DNA from: Pascua guehoae
Lineage: Eukaryota; Basidiomycota; Tremellomycetes; Trichosporonales; Trichosporonaceae
Direction of reading: 5' to 3'
Assembly (NCBI GenBank): GCA_001600415.1
Contig: BCJX01000007.1
Span: 776,032-840,031, forward strand
Length of the DNA stretch: 64,000 nt
Shown: in pieces, positions 12,010 to 23,690 of the stretch
Position numbering within the stretch: position 1 is the stretch's first letter
Layout: each line of letters opens with the position of its first letter
Notes under the pieces: generated by a model
Told to the model about the DNA's origin: nothing
The model's input: only the letters and a program-made list of their open reading frames with translations
Database searches by the model: none
Program-made: the position numbers and the translations under genes

Positions 12010-13061
12010 GTCGGCCACGGGGTCGTGGGCGTCGTCGTCGTCGCTGTTGGGGGTCTAGTCGTAGTCGTCGTCGTCGTCGCGATCACAGTTGCTCGTGAGA
12101 GTGTACCCCGTTTAACGTGGTCGTGAACTGTGGTCGTGTATCTTAATCTGATTGTAATGTTGTTGGTATCGTGCATGCGGATCGCGCCATGAAGGAAGGC
12201 ACGCCCACAGACGCTTGGATGACGTCGCAATCGGGCTTTTGCTTCCGCTCATCGTCCATCCATCTCCGCCTCCCATTCCATCAAGGCGCCGGTTGCCATC
12301 CTCGCTGCTGCGCTGCTGGTCGTGCTAGAGTGACAGACATAGGTGCGAGCTGTTACCGCACTGCAAGCTGTTGTCGTATGCCAGGGAGGATCCACCGCCT
12401 GCCGCGTGGTCGCTCGCTCTGGCCCGAACTGCCCCTCAACATGGCCGTCTCGGTCATTCGTACGCAGCTGCCGCATGGTGAATGACACACCACCTGCCGG
12501 GCTAATAACGTGCGAGGATATGGCCCGTCTGCACGAGGTGCATCCTTATCTACGACTCGAGTACGTGCGATCCCAACAAAGCCACGCAACACCCGCTCTC
12601 CAGCGTTAATGGATGCAACCAAGGACTGTACGCAATGAATAGACGGGCTTGGACACTCATTCCGTGTCTTGGACGGTGAGGGTACATTGAACGTATACGA
12701 CGTTGCCAGTGGCGGATTCAGGAATGGCAGGTCATCGGTAACGGAGGACAGATAACGTAGGACGTTGCAAGATTGCAGTCGTATGGTAAGCCGTCAGTAC
12801 GCTCGACGCCTCGCCTCGCCTCGCCTCGCCTGCCTGCACCAGCGCCAAAGCGACCACGCGACACGCGTCGTTGAACACCATTCGTTCGTGACACCGAACG
12901 AGCTAATGCATGTTTTGTTCTGCCTTCTTCTCCATCAGATCGGGGTCCTGAGGGTCGGGCCACGCCACGCTCCGCCGTTTTCACATGCACGCAAACCGCA
13001 CGAAGCCGAGGGGCAACGTGTTGGGTCGTTGAGCAAGTTGTTGGCTAGTTGTTGGGCCAGT
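12010..13061. other. No gene recognised between VPS36 and IF1
   Basis: This holds the presumed VPS36 promoter and the 3' flank of IF1. A GTC-trinucleotide tract lies at about 12030-12080. A GCCTC pentanucleotide run lies at about 12808-12832. Open frames here have no recognisable product. Confidence 0.4.
12030..12080. repeat. GTC trinucleotide tracts upstream of VPS36
   Basis: Two runs of GTCGTCGTC lie immediately 5' of the VPS36 start codon (minus strand), separated by CGCTGTTGGGGGTCTA. They would fall in the 5' untranslated region or core promoter of VPS36. Confidence 0.7.
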
Positions 13062-14021
13062 TTACTTCTTCTCCTCGGCCTCCTTGATGCGGGCCTCGTG
13101 GTGGGCGACCTCCTCCTGGGCCTGCTTGAGCTTCTCGCGGGCGGCGGCAAGGAGCTCCTTCTCGCGCTCGCGCATGTACTTGTTCTCCTGGGCCTGCTCG
13201 CGGTCACTTTTGGGTGTCAGTATGGGACATGCGGAGCAACTAAGGGACAAGCTGGGCACGGAGACGAGGAACGGCAAGAAGCCCGGCCGCCATGGCCTTG
13301 CGGGGCCAAAACTCAAGAGCCGTGTGGCGTCCCAGGCGTCCCAAAGCAGGCACGTCTTGGCATGGAGAGACTCGGACTTCTCACGCTCCGCCACCGAGCG
13401 AGTGAACCCCAACACCGCGTTGTTCACTCGAGGTGGCAAGAGGGAATGTCGCCCATGCGCGCAAGTGACTGAAGTGGCGCAGACAGGTCCTTGCAGGCCC
13501 ACCCACAGCAGATCTTCACCGCCCTCCATCTCCGTCTGCCCCAAGTACACTCACCGGAAGCCCTGCGACGAGGCGGTGGCACCCTCCTGGCGGCCGGGGT
13601 AGTTGCGGACCATGGTGGGCTGGGGATGTGTGCACGCGGTATGAGATGGGCGAGCAACGTGCCAAGGATGACGTCGGGATGGGTGTGGGTGACGGTGCGT
13701 CGGAGAAAAAGCCGAACGAAGAGCGAGGGGGGGCCGTGAGAGGGAGGAGAGGTGTTGCAGACGACGACAGAGGTAAGAGAGGTGACGAGGACAAGATGAC
13801 ACAGTGGCGACAGAAGAGTTAGAAGCGCGGGGCAAGCGTCAGCAATGATGAATGGGGCCGGCAGGAATGAACGGTAGCAGGCGCAGCATGTGCCGATCGG
13901 CGCGGCAGCCCAGTGTTGACTTGGCAACCCGGGCTGGATCTGTGCGCTGCGTCATGTCATGACTACTCACGGCGACGCGGAGGGCCGAAGCACGACGGGC
14001 GGCGAGACGGATGAGAGCCAT
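13062..14021 (-). CDS. INH1: Mitochondrial F1-ATPase inhibitor (IF1/INH1 family)
   Basis: Exons 14021-13971, 13619-13555 and 13206-13062 encode 86 residues, a normal length for IF1. Residues 1-17 (MALIRLAARRASALRVA) form an Arg/Ala presequence. GRQEGATASSQGFRDREQAQ, which spans the second junction, corresponds to the minimal inhibitory segment. NKYMREREKELLAAAREKLK and the following residues form the antiparallel coiled coil. The protein blocks ATP hydrolysis by the F1 motor when the matrix acidifies. HHEARIKEAEEKK is a histidine-containing C-terminal coil, consistent with pH control (inference). The first intron is long for this genome (351 bases). Confidence 0.85.
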
Positions 14022-14578
14022 TGTGGTGAAGAGTGGTGGTGAGGGTGGGGTAGGTTGTGGTGTTGAGAAGGAAGGAAGTGAGGAGAAGCGTGCGAGGCTT
14101 TTGACTGGCGTAGGTAATGAAAGCCCGTTTGGCGGTGGGCACCTGGGCGGGCGTCTGGCTGGGTGGGTGGGTGGGTGCTCGGTGGCAGTTGGGTACTGGG
14201 CCTACTGGGGGGTGGTGGATGATGGTTGGCTGACAAGGATGGGTCGTCATTCGGCGCCCAAGTTGTTGCGGAACGCTCCGGCCATCCACAGGAATCCACA
14301 AGGCATCACACCCAAGGCCCCAGGCCCTCCTCGGACTCAGCCATGACGCAACCCTGTCAATCATCCAGCCCAGAAGCGGGATCAAATGGCTGCACCAACG
14401 TACAACCACCACCACCCAGGTACCGACTGCGTTCAAGTCCATTCTGCACCTATCCATCTAGAGAATTATATGCAAAGCCAGAATTGATTGTGGATACAGA
14501 TCGGCACGCGCATAGGGGCATACTGACGACCACCGCTGCTGAGGGAATGCCCCATAGAGCATTATACCCTTTCTACTT

Positions 14579-16998
14579 TTATATTGAGCCTCCGACTGAC
14601 TCCATAGTCTACAGTGTTAGCTCACTTCCCGCATTCCCGACTCCCCCCTCCAATGGTACACTCACAAATGGACTCGCGACGGCCCCATCCAGGATCCCGA
14701 GCTCCTCACTCGTAAACCCAAGATATGGTACGATCCACACGCGTACAGGGACGAGGAGCATGATGATGATGGGGAAGCCGACGGCAGCAATCGTCTGGGT
14801 AATCGCAAAGGTTGCGCCAAAGCCGATGAGCTCGACGAGGGTAAAGAGCGCAATGCGACTCTTGCGCACGCGGTTGAGTGGGTCCGACGGGGAGCGTGCT
14901 TTGGGGTCACGGATCAGATAAAGCATCTTTTCCGTGACGCCCGAGGATAACAACGCGTCCGTGCCCATGTACCAGAAGAGACCGGCCATGACGCCCTTGG
15001 GGATCAGGCCGAGAACGTGCTCGAATGGCTTGGTCATGAGCACGAGACAGAGACATCCCTGCGCTAGGTTGGAGACGCGCTGCTCAACGACGGATACGGG
15101 CACCTCGCGGAGGTTGCGGCGACTCTCTGAGATACTTTTGCGGCGTTCGCGGGCTGCACGCGCATTGTCACCCAGGCGTGAGACGCGGCGCTGTAAGGAC
15201 GACCCAGACATGGCACGCGATTTCTCACGATGCAGGAGGCCGCCGTTCTCAATGTCTTGGTGACGCGATCCCTCGGGTTTGATGGAGCGCCCTTCCTCCG
15301 TCTCGGAGATAACCTGGTCGTCCACACTCTCTTCATCGTAACCCATCACCACGAGCGAAGCTGTGTGCAAGGGCGCCTGTGGGATAAGACCATTGGGGGC
15401 AGGAATGCCCAGTAGTCCAGCGATAAAGGTTGTGATGCCAAGGAGGAAGAAATCCCAGTGGAAGCCTGCCGGCTTGCGCAGTGGAAATTCGGATCCTTGA
15501 GCAATGAGGGACGAGACATTGGCGTCAAAATAGAAGAGGATGAAGAGAATCAAGCCAAACGGGAAGGCGATGCCGACATATTTGCCGTCGAGATGCCAAA
15601 ATTCGACAAGCCAAGGCCGTCCACTCGCGGGCACGAACGACGACGCCGTCGTTGGGAGCGTCATACTCGGCTCGTGCGTATACTCGTTAAAACGGCCCCA
15701 GTACGCCAGGCCCGTCATTGCCACGATGGCGATGGGCATACCATAGTCGGCACAGAAGCGGCGGAAATGCTTGTTGACATATCCAGAGCGTGCCAGTGCG
15801 TTGAAGTAGTGCGGTAGGACAGTGGTCAAAATAGCGAGGCTATTATTGTCAGCCACAAGGGTATTTCGAATGACTTACAGGATACCCAGGAAGCCTGCTG
15901 GAGTGCTCGACTGATGGAACTGGCGTGTGACGACCTGGATGCCATACTGGACGTAGACAGCTGCAACATAGAAGCCAAATGTATCGCACGAGAAACGCGT
16001 CACATATTTGAGCCCCTTGACCGCTGCGGGTTAGATTGTCTTAGTGCGTTTTCGAGCTCCTGGTGACTCACCATTGAGCGCCGCTGCAATCCAGTGCAGA
16101 ATGGCACCCCACAGATAGACCCATCCCATAAAGTGCATGTAGTTGAAATCTTCGCGCCCAGCAAAGGTGTCAAAGATTGTCTTGTTGAAGACAGTGATAG
16201 GACCTGTGGGTTACAAGTCAGTTATGACCGTGTTGCCTTAAAACACAAAGTGACGCACCTGTAACGCCTGAGATGAGGAGCGGCTGCGCTCCAAAGAAGG
16301 ACGCAACGAAAGCGGCCATGAACTATGGTCAGTGTGGCCGTCTTAAAAGGACGTACAGAAGCAAGAAGGACCTCTTGAACGCCGTACTGGCCTGTAGCCT
16401 CGATTAGATCGAGCGAGAACGCGAGACCAGGCAGCACCTGGTTGTTAGCAGCGACCTAAACCCCCTCCACCAGCGTTCGCACGTTTGCAAAGAAGATGAA
16501 CTGATGGTCAGCGTTTCGTCCTTGGGTCAATGAGTGACGTACCCATGTTGACGGTATAACACGGTAGTTCCACGCATCCGTCCAGTCGGAGAGGTACCAT
16601 GGCGCCCGCGCCTTGATATCTCGTATCATGCCTGAGAACGGCATCCATGAGCTGCGAGTGGCTCGGGTAACGCCTCCAGCTTTAGCACGCCGCGGCCTGT
16701 CACTGCCACTGTCCGTATCCTCACCAGTATCATCAGGTGGGTGGAGAGATCTCGACGTCGTGGGGTGTAACAACGTGAGGGGCGGCTCGGGTGGATTTGT
16801 TGGCCGTTCAGCCCGTGGTGGAGGCGAGTATGGCCCCGGCGCCGAGCTGGTTGGGCTACTTGGCCCCGACTCCCGAGACACATGGGGTCGGAGCGAGCGC
16901 GTTGGCGAAACTGAGGAGCGGCGGTGCATGTCGGTCCCTTGTGTTGAATTAGTCGTCGAGGGCCGCCGGCGCATGGTAAATGTTGTGGTTGAGACCAT
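14579..16998 (-). CDS. BOR1: BOR1-type SLC4 family anion (borate/bicarbonate) transporter
   Basis: Eight exons: 16998-16543, 16500-16483 (18 nt), 16437-16357, 16322-16259, 16203-16072, 16023-15879, 15839-14666 and 14608-14579. The product has about 699 residues. A Ser/Pro-rich cytosolic N-terminus of about 125 residues precedes the transporter core, which begins at IRDIKARAPWYLSDWTDAWN. Typical SLC4 elements follow: VLPGLAFSLDLIEATGQYGV, FFGAQPLLISGVTG, HFMGWVYLWGAILHWIAAAL, GLLGIPAPNGLIPQAPLH and VLGLIPKGVMAGLFWYMG. The C-terminus ends TMESVGGSI. A charged linker (about 80 residues after SLVVMGYDEES) is probably cytosolic. The yeast homologue exports borate at the plasma membrane. The start is a choice: ATG at 16998 has a good context (CACCATGG), but an in-frame ATG at 17028 is possible. 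The 18-base exon encodes FIFFAN in a membrane helix. Confidence 0.92.
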
Positions 16999-17762
16999 GG
17001 TGCTGCAATTAGAAGCAGTAGTGGGCATCTTGCAACTGAAAGGCAGCCCGACAGCGGAGATCGCCGGCCTCCCCGCTCGTCTGCATCGTGCCGGCGGCAC
17101 GCAGGCACCGAGTTGTGGGGTGCTGTGCACCCACCTCACTGGTTGTCGCGTAGCGATAGCGGCACATGAGTGTTACCCGGGGTTCCTTGCATTCTCATTA
17201 TTTGTCTGTGTAGGCACTCGATCCCAACGTCTCATGCATCACAAAAGCACAATGGGAAACCCAGCCTCAGCTTCCCAGGCGGAATGGCACACTGCTGTGG
17301 CGCCCAGGCTACAGAGCCAGCCACCAAGGGGAACCATCCTGTTCCAACGCAACCGTTTGCCACCTCACCAACCCTTTACAAACGGGGGGTTCCATTAAGG
17401 GCAATTAGCATTTTCCAAGGCCTTAGCGGAACCAAATCCACAGAGTTACATTTTGTTTCCACGTTTGTAATTCCTTCCCCTGGTGTCCATGTTAATATTT
17501 TTTTTGTCTCCGCTTGGACGACTTGTTGTTCTCGTTTTTGGTTTGCCAACATTGCCTCGCTCGCCGCCGTGGTGCTCTCCTGGCTACAGTCGGCTCGTTC
17601 CCACCATCGGCCTCGCTCGCTGCCCTCCACCCGGCACGTCCACCCCCCTCTCGCCGGCCTCTCTCGGCCCTGCACGCAACGCATCGCTCGACTTTGTCTC
17701 TCTCTGATTAATCTCTCCTATCCTCGGTAGAGGCCCGCTATCCCCATCACCGGGCCCGGCAG
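16999..17762. other. BOR1 / bromodomain-gene divergent intergenic region
   Basis: This 760-base stretch separates two divergently transcribed genes. The first coding exon of the bromodomain gene should lie here but was not identified. Plus-strand bases 17500-17760 are rich in C and T, as in basidiomycete 5' leaders. No other feature is supported. Confidence 0.4.
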
Positions 17763-20700
17763 GGCACCACCGCCGCCCTGCCGCCGATCAAACTCAAGCT
17801 CTCCCTCGGCAGCCTCAACGCTGCTGGGGGAAGGGCATCAGCCTCGGCCTCGTCAACCCCGCGCGGCGCCGGGCGTTCGGCGGCGGCATCGAGGCCCGCG
17901 ACACCCGCAGACCGGCGCTCGGTGGGACGCGACGATGACGATGCTTACCCTGGGACCCCGAGTGGGTATGGGGTGGGAATCGGTGGCAGTGCGAGCGGAG
18001 CCACGCCCGGCCCGTCGTCAATCCGCATCACCCTTCCTCGCCCGCCAGTGTCGAGGACCACGAGCGGTGGCTCGTCGGTCGCCATCTCGACGGCCGCTCA
18101 CACTCCTACTGAAACGTCCGTGTCAGAGCTATACGCTCAGTCCCCGGCACCGCCAAAACGCAAACGGGGAAGGCCACCAAAGCAACGACCTTCTGCAATC
18201 CCTCCACATGTCGTCACCACACCACGGCCGGCATTGGCACACTCGCCACCTGTTGTCACCCCAAGCTCAGATGTGGATGTCAAAATGGAAATCGACTACG
18301 ATGCAGACCCACTCGCCACTCTCCCCCTTTCCCCCGCGGCGATGGTCAGCACCCCAGTCGGAGACAGTGGTATCTCGACACCTGGTTATCGCGAGGGAAG
18401 TATAGACACTCCTAGCAGGCCAAAATGGAAGCGCCTGAAGAAACCTTTTAAAGAATTGGCCAACAAGGTCCTCGCAGAGATGAGGAGGAAGGACGTCGTA
18501 AGTCGAGCGTGGCACCAAGTGATGGCGCTGACGCTGTAGTATGGATTCTTCCTCGAGCCTGGTGAGGAACTTTGGGTGGTAACCGCAGCTGACAAGCAGT
18601 GGATACAGAAGAGTATCCCGACTACCTCGAGCGGATCGGCGGCCGGGACAAGATGATGGACCTGGAGACGATGCAAAACAAGCTCGACGATGGAGACTAC
18701 AGCACCATTGACGAGATGGAAGTGAGTACTGGACCTTGTGTTTGTTGCTAACCTGACAGTCCGACTTCCGCATGCTCATCGACGCGGCCCTGACATATAA
18801 CCTTCCGGGAAGCGCGCCATACCGCGAGGCCAACAAGGTCCTCAATCACGGCATGAAGCACATTGCACGAGCGCGACCGCTCGTTCTCACTCCCACGCCG
18901 TCACCTTCTCCCCAACAGGAAACAACACCACTCCCTGACTCGGAGCGTGCTACTCCTTCGGCGGCACCTGCGTCATCTTCAGCACCACCACGACCCCGCG
19001 AGCTTCGTCCAAAGCAAAAGATTCCCGAGGAGATGCTCATCTTCCCGCCCAATTCGCTCTCAGCTGGCGCGGTGGGCTGGAATCTTACAGGAGGTCGTCG
19101 CGTACGCCCCAAACGCATGGTCCGTGGCCGCGAAAAGTTCATCGGCAAATGGCGCGACTGGGCTCCTGATGGCAGCCGCGACGTTGCAGAGATGGACGAC
19201 CCGCACGAGATCTTTGAGATGTGGCAGACGCGCAAAGGGGACAGGTGGCGCACCGTCCCAGATTGGCCACGCATCCGCGAGGAGGACGAGGCATGGTGGG
19301 AGTGGGATGGAATCGGTGGTCCAACCGGACAGCCTCCACTTCCAGGCCAACCACGAATCAAGCGGCCCGAGCTCCGTACCCGCGAGCTAGGGACATTGGA
19401 GTTTGGGCGGTTCCCCGACGTCGAGGAGGAACTGCAGCATTGGCGAGAGGCCGAGGACGTTGACCCCGAAGCCGACGACATGACCCGCTTGGAAGACCAC
19501 CTTCGTCCTGAGACTGTTCCGCCACCTGCGCCAGAGCTTCCAGCACACCTGCCTCCGCAGACCTTTGTCAATGTGTTCGACTTTGACTCGCCATTATCGC
19601 CCATCGATTACGTGCGCAACATGTGCGTTGGCGGTGCACGAGGCGAGGCGTACACCGAGAGCGTCCGTCGATTTATGCGCGGGGCGGTGGACGGCGCGGC
19701 AGAGCGGCGAAGAGAAGCGGGCGAAGAAGCAGTCGACCGCGTTCCTGAGCTGGAGAAATACGTCACCGAGCGTTGGCACGGGGGTGTAATGCGCTCTCGC
19801 TTGGCCGACGCGTCGTACAGGACTGTCGAGGCTATCTCGGCTGCGGTGCATGGTGCCCGTGGGTCGAGTAAGGCGACTGCGACAACGTCCGAAACGCGCG
19901 ATGACTCGAGTAAGGTGGAGGCAGGAGCAAAGGCCGAAGTCACAGCAGAGGCCCTCGCAACGGTCAAGAGCGCTTATGCTCGTATCGCCCTCCGCGACCT
20001 CACTTCCCCGCTCAATCCCTTGGACTTGGAGCCCCTGCTACGAGAGCCAGCCGACTTTGGCTACGTCGGCGTCGGCGGCAAGAGCGGCGTGACCGATGCG
20101 CTAACGTGGGTTGGCGCCGAAGTCGAGCGGCTTGCAAGTGTTCAACAGGAGGCGAGGGAGTTGAAGGCGAAGGAGGAGGAAGTGAGCAGCACGGTTGTTG
20201 CCGAGGTGACAGGCGTGACCTCGAATGGTGACACCGGACCACCTGAGCCCATGGACGTCGACCCAATGCCGAATGGGGAGACATCAGCATCGACGACAGG
20301 CGCCGAGTCCCGGGGCACTAAACGCCGCAGCGCCAGCGTGGATACCGATGAGCCGGACTCAAAGCGACTCAAGGTCGACTTGACTGGGTCCTTGGTGCCA
20401 TCAGCGGCTGCTGCCGACGTCATGCCAAAGCAGGAGACGACTACTGATACGAATGGTCAACCTATGGAGATCGACAACGATCCAGGGTCCGACTTGAGTG
20501 CACGCGGCCAAGCGAACGTTGAACCGGCCACCACCTCCGAACCGAGCCCCGCGATAGCGCAAGTCAGTGGCCCCGCTGTTGTGTCCACCAACGGTGTCAA
20601 GGCCGAGCCTGCCGTCCCAGTCTCGACACCCACAACGGACATCAAACAAAGCGATCCCGCCGTCGCGGCCGAAGCGAACGGACCCAAGACGGAGAGTGGT

Positions 20701-21228
20701 GCGAATGGTGGTGCAGAGCAAGCCCCCAATGCTGTGCCAGCTGTAGCTCCTGCAGCTGCTCAGGATCCGGCTCCTGTAGCTACCAACGCGGTTCCTGCAA
20801 GCAACGTCGTTCCCGCGGCTACCAACGCTGTTCCTGTCGCGGTGCCAAACCCCAACGCGGCACCCATTCCAGGCCCAGCCCCCATCGTCACCCCCGCCGC
20901 TGCCTCGCCAGCCGTCCCTGGCGCCACGCCTGCTACCCCGGCTGTCCCTGCACCTGCTCCGCCAGCCTCTGTCGCTCCCGGTGCTTCCTCCGCTCCGCCT
21001 CCCGCAACCGCGCCTCCCCTGGACGACGAGTCGGGATTGCGCAAGCTGCGCCTCGAACTCGTCGCACTATCGAAGTTTTACCCACTCGCGTCGCTCCAGA
21101 AGATGGCAAAGGAGGACGCTGCACGCCTCCTCCCTCCCAACGTCCGGGGCCTGATGAGCCTGCCCGACCCGAGTCCTGGCCCGGAGAAGGAAGAACCACG
21201 CAAGCAGAGTGGCGTGGGAGCAGAGTAG
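17763..21228 (+). CDS. Bromodomain protein (BRD7/BRD9-like), 5' end unresolved
   Basis: Exons 17763-18497, 18540-18561 (22 nt), 18600-18721 and 18760-21228 form one frame of about 1,115 residues. The N-terminus includes LPPIKLKLSLGSLN and an AT-hook-like PPKRKRGRPPKQRP motif. The bromodomain runs from KPFKELANKVLAEMRRKD through YGFFLEPVDTEEYPDYLERI and TMQNKLDDGDYSTIDEM to DFRMLIDAALTYNLPGS. The last contains the acetyl-lysine-binding Asn (YN). The C-terminal 700 residues are disordered and Ala/Pro/Thr-rich, ending in a helix (LRKLRLELVALSKFYPL). The family reads acetylated histones within chromatin complexes, typically SWI/SNF-class remodellers. No in-frame ATG precedes LPPIKL before an upstream stop, so a short unseen first exon is likely, joined at the CCCGGCAG acceptor (AG ends at 17762). 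The 22-base exon encodes the ZA-loop residues YGFFLEP. Confidence 0.8.
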
Positions 21229-21442
21229 AGGTGGCGGGGTACCTGTGAGAAGACATAGACGGCATGTGGCACGTAAAGCTACTGTGCATGGCATAGTTTG
21301 TACATATCATTCTGCATCTGCATGCAACCAGAGAGGAGACGGTCGAGAGGTCGAGTGTTGGGACCGATATTGGGAACGCGGGAAGAGTCAATGTCGTTTA
21401 GGGCGGATATCGAGGCGGCGAGAGCCGAGACGATGGGGCCAG

Positions 21443-21925
21443 CTAAGGATGCGTCGCGATGACGAACATTGCGTGCAAGACGCCTGGGGTCAGTGGAGAT
21501 GAGAGGCCAACGTACCAGGGATCCAGCAGAGCGCCCAGAGCTGACGGGTTAACAACGCCTCTTGAGCAAGAGAAACCCACAATGATATTGATAAGGATCT
21601 CACACCCACACCCGACCTTGAGGAACCTGCCCTTGTCAGCACGTCTTGCCCCTCCCATCTCTGTCCCGAGGGCAACTCACACAGGCACGGGCGGGAGGAA
21701 GATTGCGAGAATGTACAAAAAGACATTGCCATACTTGCCGCGGGGCGCTGAGGGGTGGTGTCCCCAAGCGGGGTCGGGCGCGTACGAGTGGAACGGTTGG
21801 GGGTGCGGCGTCGACGGCGGGGGAGGGATCGAGCCGTAGTGTGGTTGAGGCGGGGNNNNNNNNNNNNNNNNNNNNNNNGGGGAGGCCGCGGGGTGTCGGG
21901 GAGGTGGGGGGAATTTGGTGTCCAT
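21443..21925 (-). CDS. PMP3: Pmp3/UPF0057 plasma-membrane proteolipid with proline-rich N-terminal extension
   Basis: Exons 21925-21681, 21626-21581, 21540-21516 (25 nt) and 21483-21443 give 118 residues if the N gap is in frame. The C-terminal part is a canonical Pmp3 hairpin: GNVFLYILAIFLPPVPVFLK, VGCGCEILINIILWALCWIP and GVLHAMFVIAT, i.e. two membrane helices. Yeast Pmp3 is about 55 residues and influences plasma-membrane potential and cation tolerance. This protein carries about 65 extra N-terminal residues rich in Pro, His and Gly (MDTKFPPPPRHPAA, then the gap, then PPQPHYGSIPPPP). The gap of 23 N preserves the frame by length, but its true sequence is unknown. Confidence 0.88.
21856..21878. 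other. Run of 23 N (unsequenced or masked)
   Basis: Twenty-three ambiguous bases sit inside the proline-rich first exon of the Pmp3 gene, flanked by G-rich sequence on the plus strand (proline codons on the minus strand). This probably marks a collapsed or masked low-complexity CCN tract. Confidence 0.95.
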
Positions 21926-23690
21926 TGCGGTGTCGTTGGTGGAGAGATGGCAAGGGTTGGGAGGGTTGGGAGAGTGGGGGGTTGAGATTGGAGTCGCGAT
22001 GGACAATGAAGAAGGGATGGTGAGGACAATGAAGTGATCACAATGGAGGGGGGGGTGGTAATAAAAGGCGATCCAGCAGGGGTGGGCATCGAGATGGCCG
22101 TCGATGAGACGAGGAATATGAGTAACATACGAGGCGGAGGGGGGCAACGTCAGTGGCGTCCATCAGAACAGCATACCACACATTTGGGACATCTGGGATG
22201 TCTTGTGTCACACGCGCGGCGGTGGGGACTGGTCAGCACTCACTGTGGCTGTGCCGGAAATTGTCGATTTGGGGGTTGGTGTACTGCATGTGCTGCTGGT
22301 CCCACGGCATCTTGGCGGTTTGTGCGAGCGGTGGACGGGTGCTTGCTGTAGGGGGTTGGATGGAGCGGGAGAATCCTCCTCGAAATGACTCGGGGCGCAG
22401 TTGAATGGGGAGCTGGAGAGTCGGGGTGAGAGAGGTGAGAGGTTGACGTTGATCACAGGTAGTGACAATGGGATGAGATGGATAGAGGGTAGAGTGCAGA
22501 GTCGTCTTCGAGCGACGCCCGTTTTTAATTGCTAATCCGGTGCCGTCCGGTACCGCACATTGAGGCAGCCAGTACGTTCGGGGTGAGAGTGGGGCATGTG
22601 ATGTTGTTTTTAGACGTCAGTGGCAACGAGTGTGGGAAGAGGACAGAATGTGTTGTCTTAGACGAGTGTGGAAATGAGAGACATCTGGGGAATGGTGGCT
22701 TTCAAAACCTCGTCGTTTACAGGTTCTGGATTTTGGGGATTGTGGCTGTTTTGTGGCGCGCTGTGGCATGTGACTGGGGATTACGAATGCCACCGCGTGA
22801 AGTAGTGAACGAAAGAGTAGCCTGAGTGCTGCTGCACTTGTCACACTTACTGGTGGTAAATTGGTCTGTAACAGAAGGCTGAGGAGCGGTATCTATCTCG
22901 TCAAGGAGAAGGGAAGGAAGGAGGTGTCATCAAAGATCCATGAGGTGGTCTGGCGGGTTAGAAGATTTGTTGCAAGTACCTCTGAAACCCACTGCCTATG
23001 GTGATCCGGGTGAGAACTGGTTACCATCAACAATGTAATCCACGTATATTCTCACAAAGATGGAGGGTGGAGGTTATTCATGGCAAGGGTGGTGAACGGT
23101 GCGTCTTCAAGGAAGATGTCTGGTGGGTTAGAAGCCGACGATAATGGGCATTACACCCACTATATGATGGAATCCCGTTGAAAACCGACTGGTACCCAGA
23201 CACTCGAATGGATTCACAGGCCAACTTCAGTATGTTGAATCCCTATCACGACAAGATGGTCCTTATTGAAGTAGTCGGGGGCTGGAGAAGGTATGAACCA
23301 TGACAAGGCAGGCCATTCAGAGCTGCTCTTGCTGCCTTGCTGGACGGTGGGGGTCGCTATCGCCTTGGCATGTAGGAAACAGAGAGGGTTGAGTGTATGC
23401 TGACATTATAATCTGTGTAACGGATCATGTTACCACTGCCGGGATTCAGAGAGGAGAATCGCAATTGAAGAGCAAGGAATTGAAGGGGAAGGAAGAGCTC
23501 AATGTTGACCAACACGCTCGCCCACCGTCTCCAAAGTGCCACACCGACCCGACCCTCCTGGGTGGCAAAATTGCTCCCGCCCAAGTCTCGATTTTTGAAC
23601 CATCACCTCCACTTCAAAGTTGGGCGCGTGAACCAACATTTCGTACCCACCTACCACTCCCACTCCACACCCTCAGAATCGTTGACAAGG
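21926..23690. other. Intergenic region, comparatively AT-rich
   Basis: The 1.76 kb between Pmp3 and the next plus-strand gene holds no frame I can support. The part from about 22500 to 23500 is visibly richer in A and T than the rest of the window. It contains a diverged duplication (see 22921-23210). The Pmp3 promoter and leader lie at the left end. Confidence 0.5.
22921..23210. repeat. Diverged two-copy duplication, offset about 175 bases
   Basis: The copy around 22945-23020 contains TCTGGCGGGTTAGAAG, then CCCACTGCCTATGGTGATCC, then GAGAACTGGTTACC. The copy around 23118-23195 contains TCTGGTGGGTTAGAAG, then CCCACTATATGATGGAATCC, then GAAAACCGACTGGTACC. The order and approximate spacing of the blocks are preserved. 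Neither copy is in an open frame. They could be parts of an old non-coding RNA gene pair or a mobile-element remnant; I cannot tell which. Confidence 0.55.

Noticed and set aside
14430..14470. tRNA-like T-loop string GTTCAAGTCC
   Set aside because: No matching acceptor, D or anticodon stems could be drawn around it.
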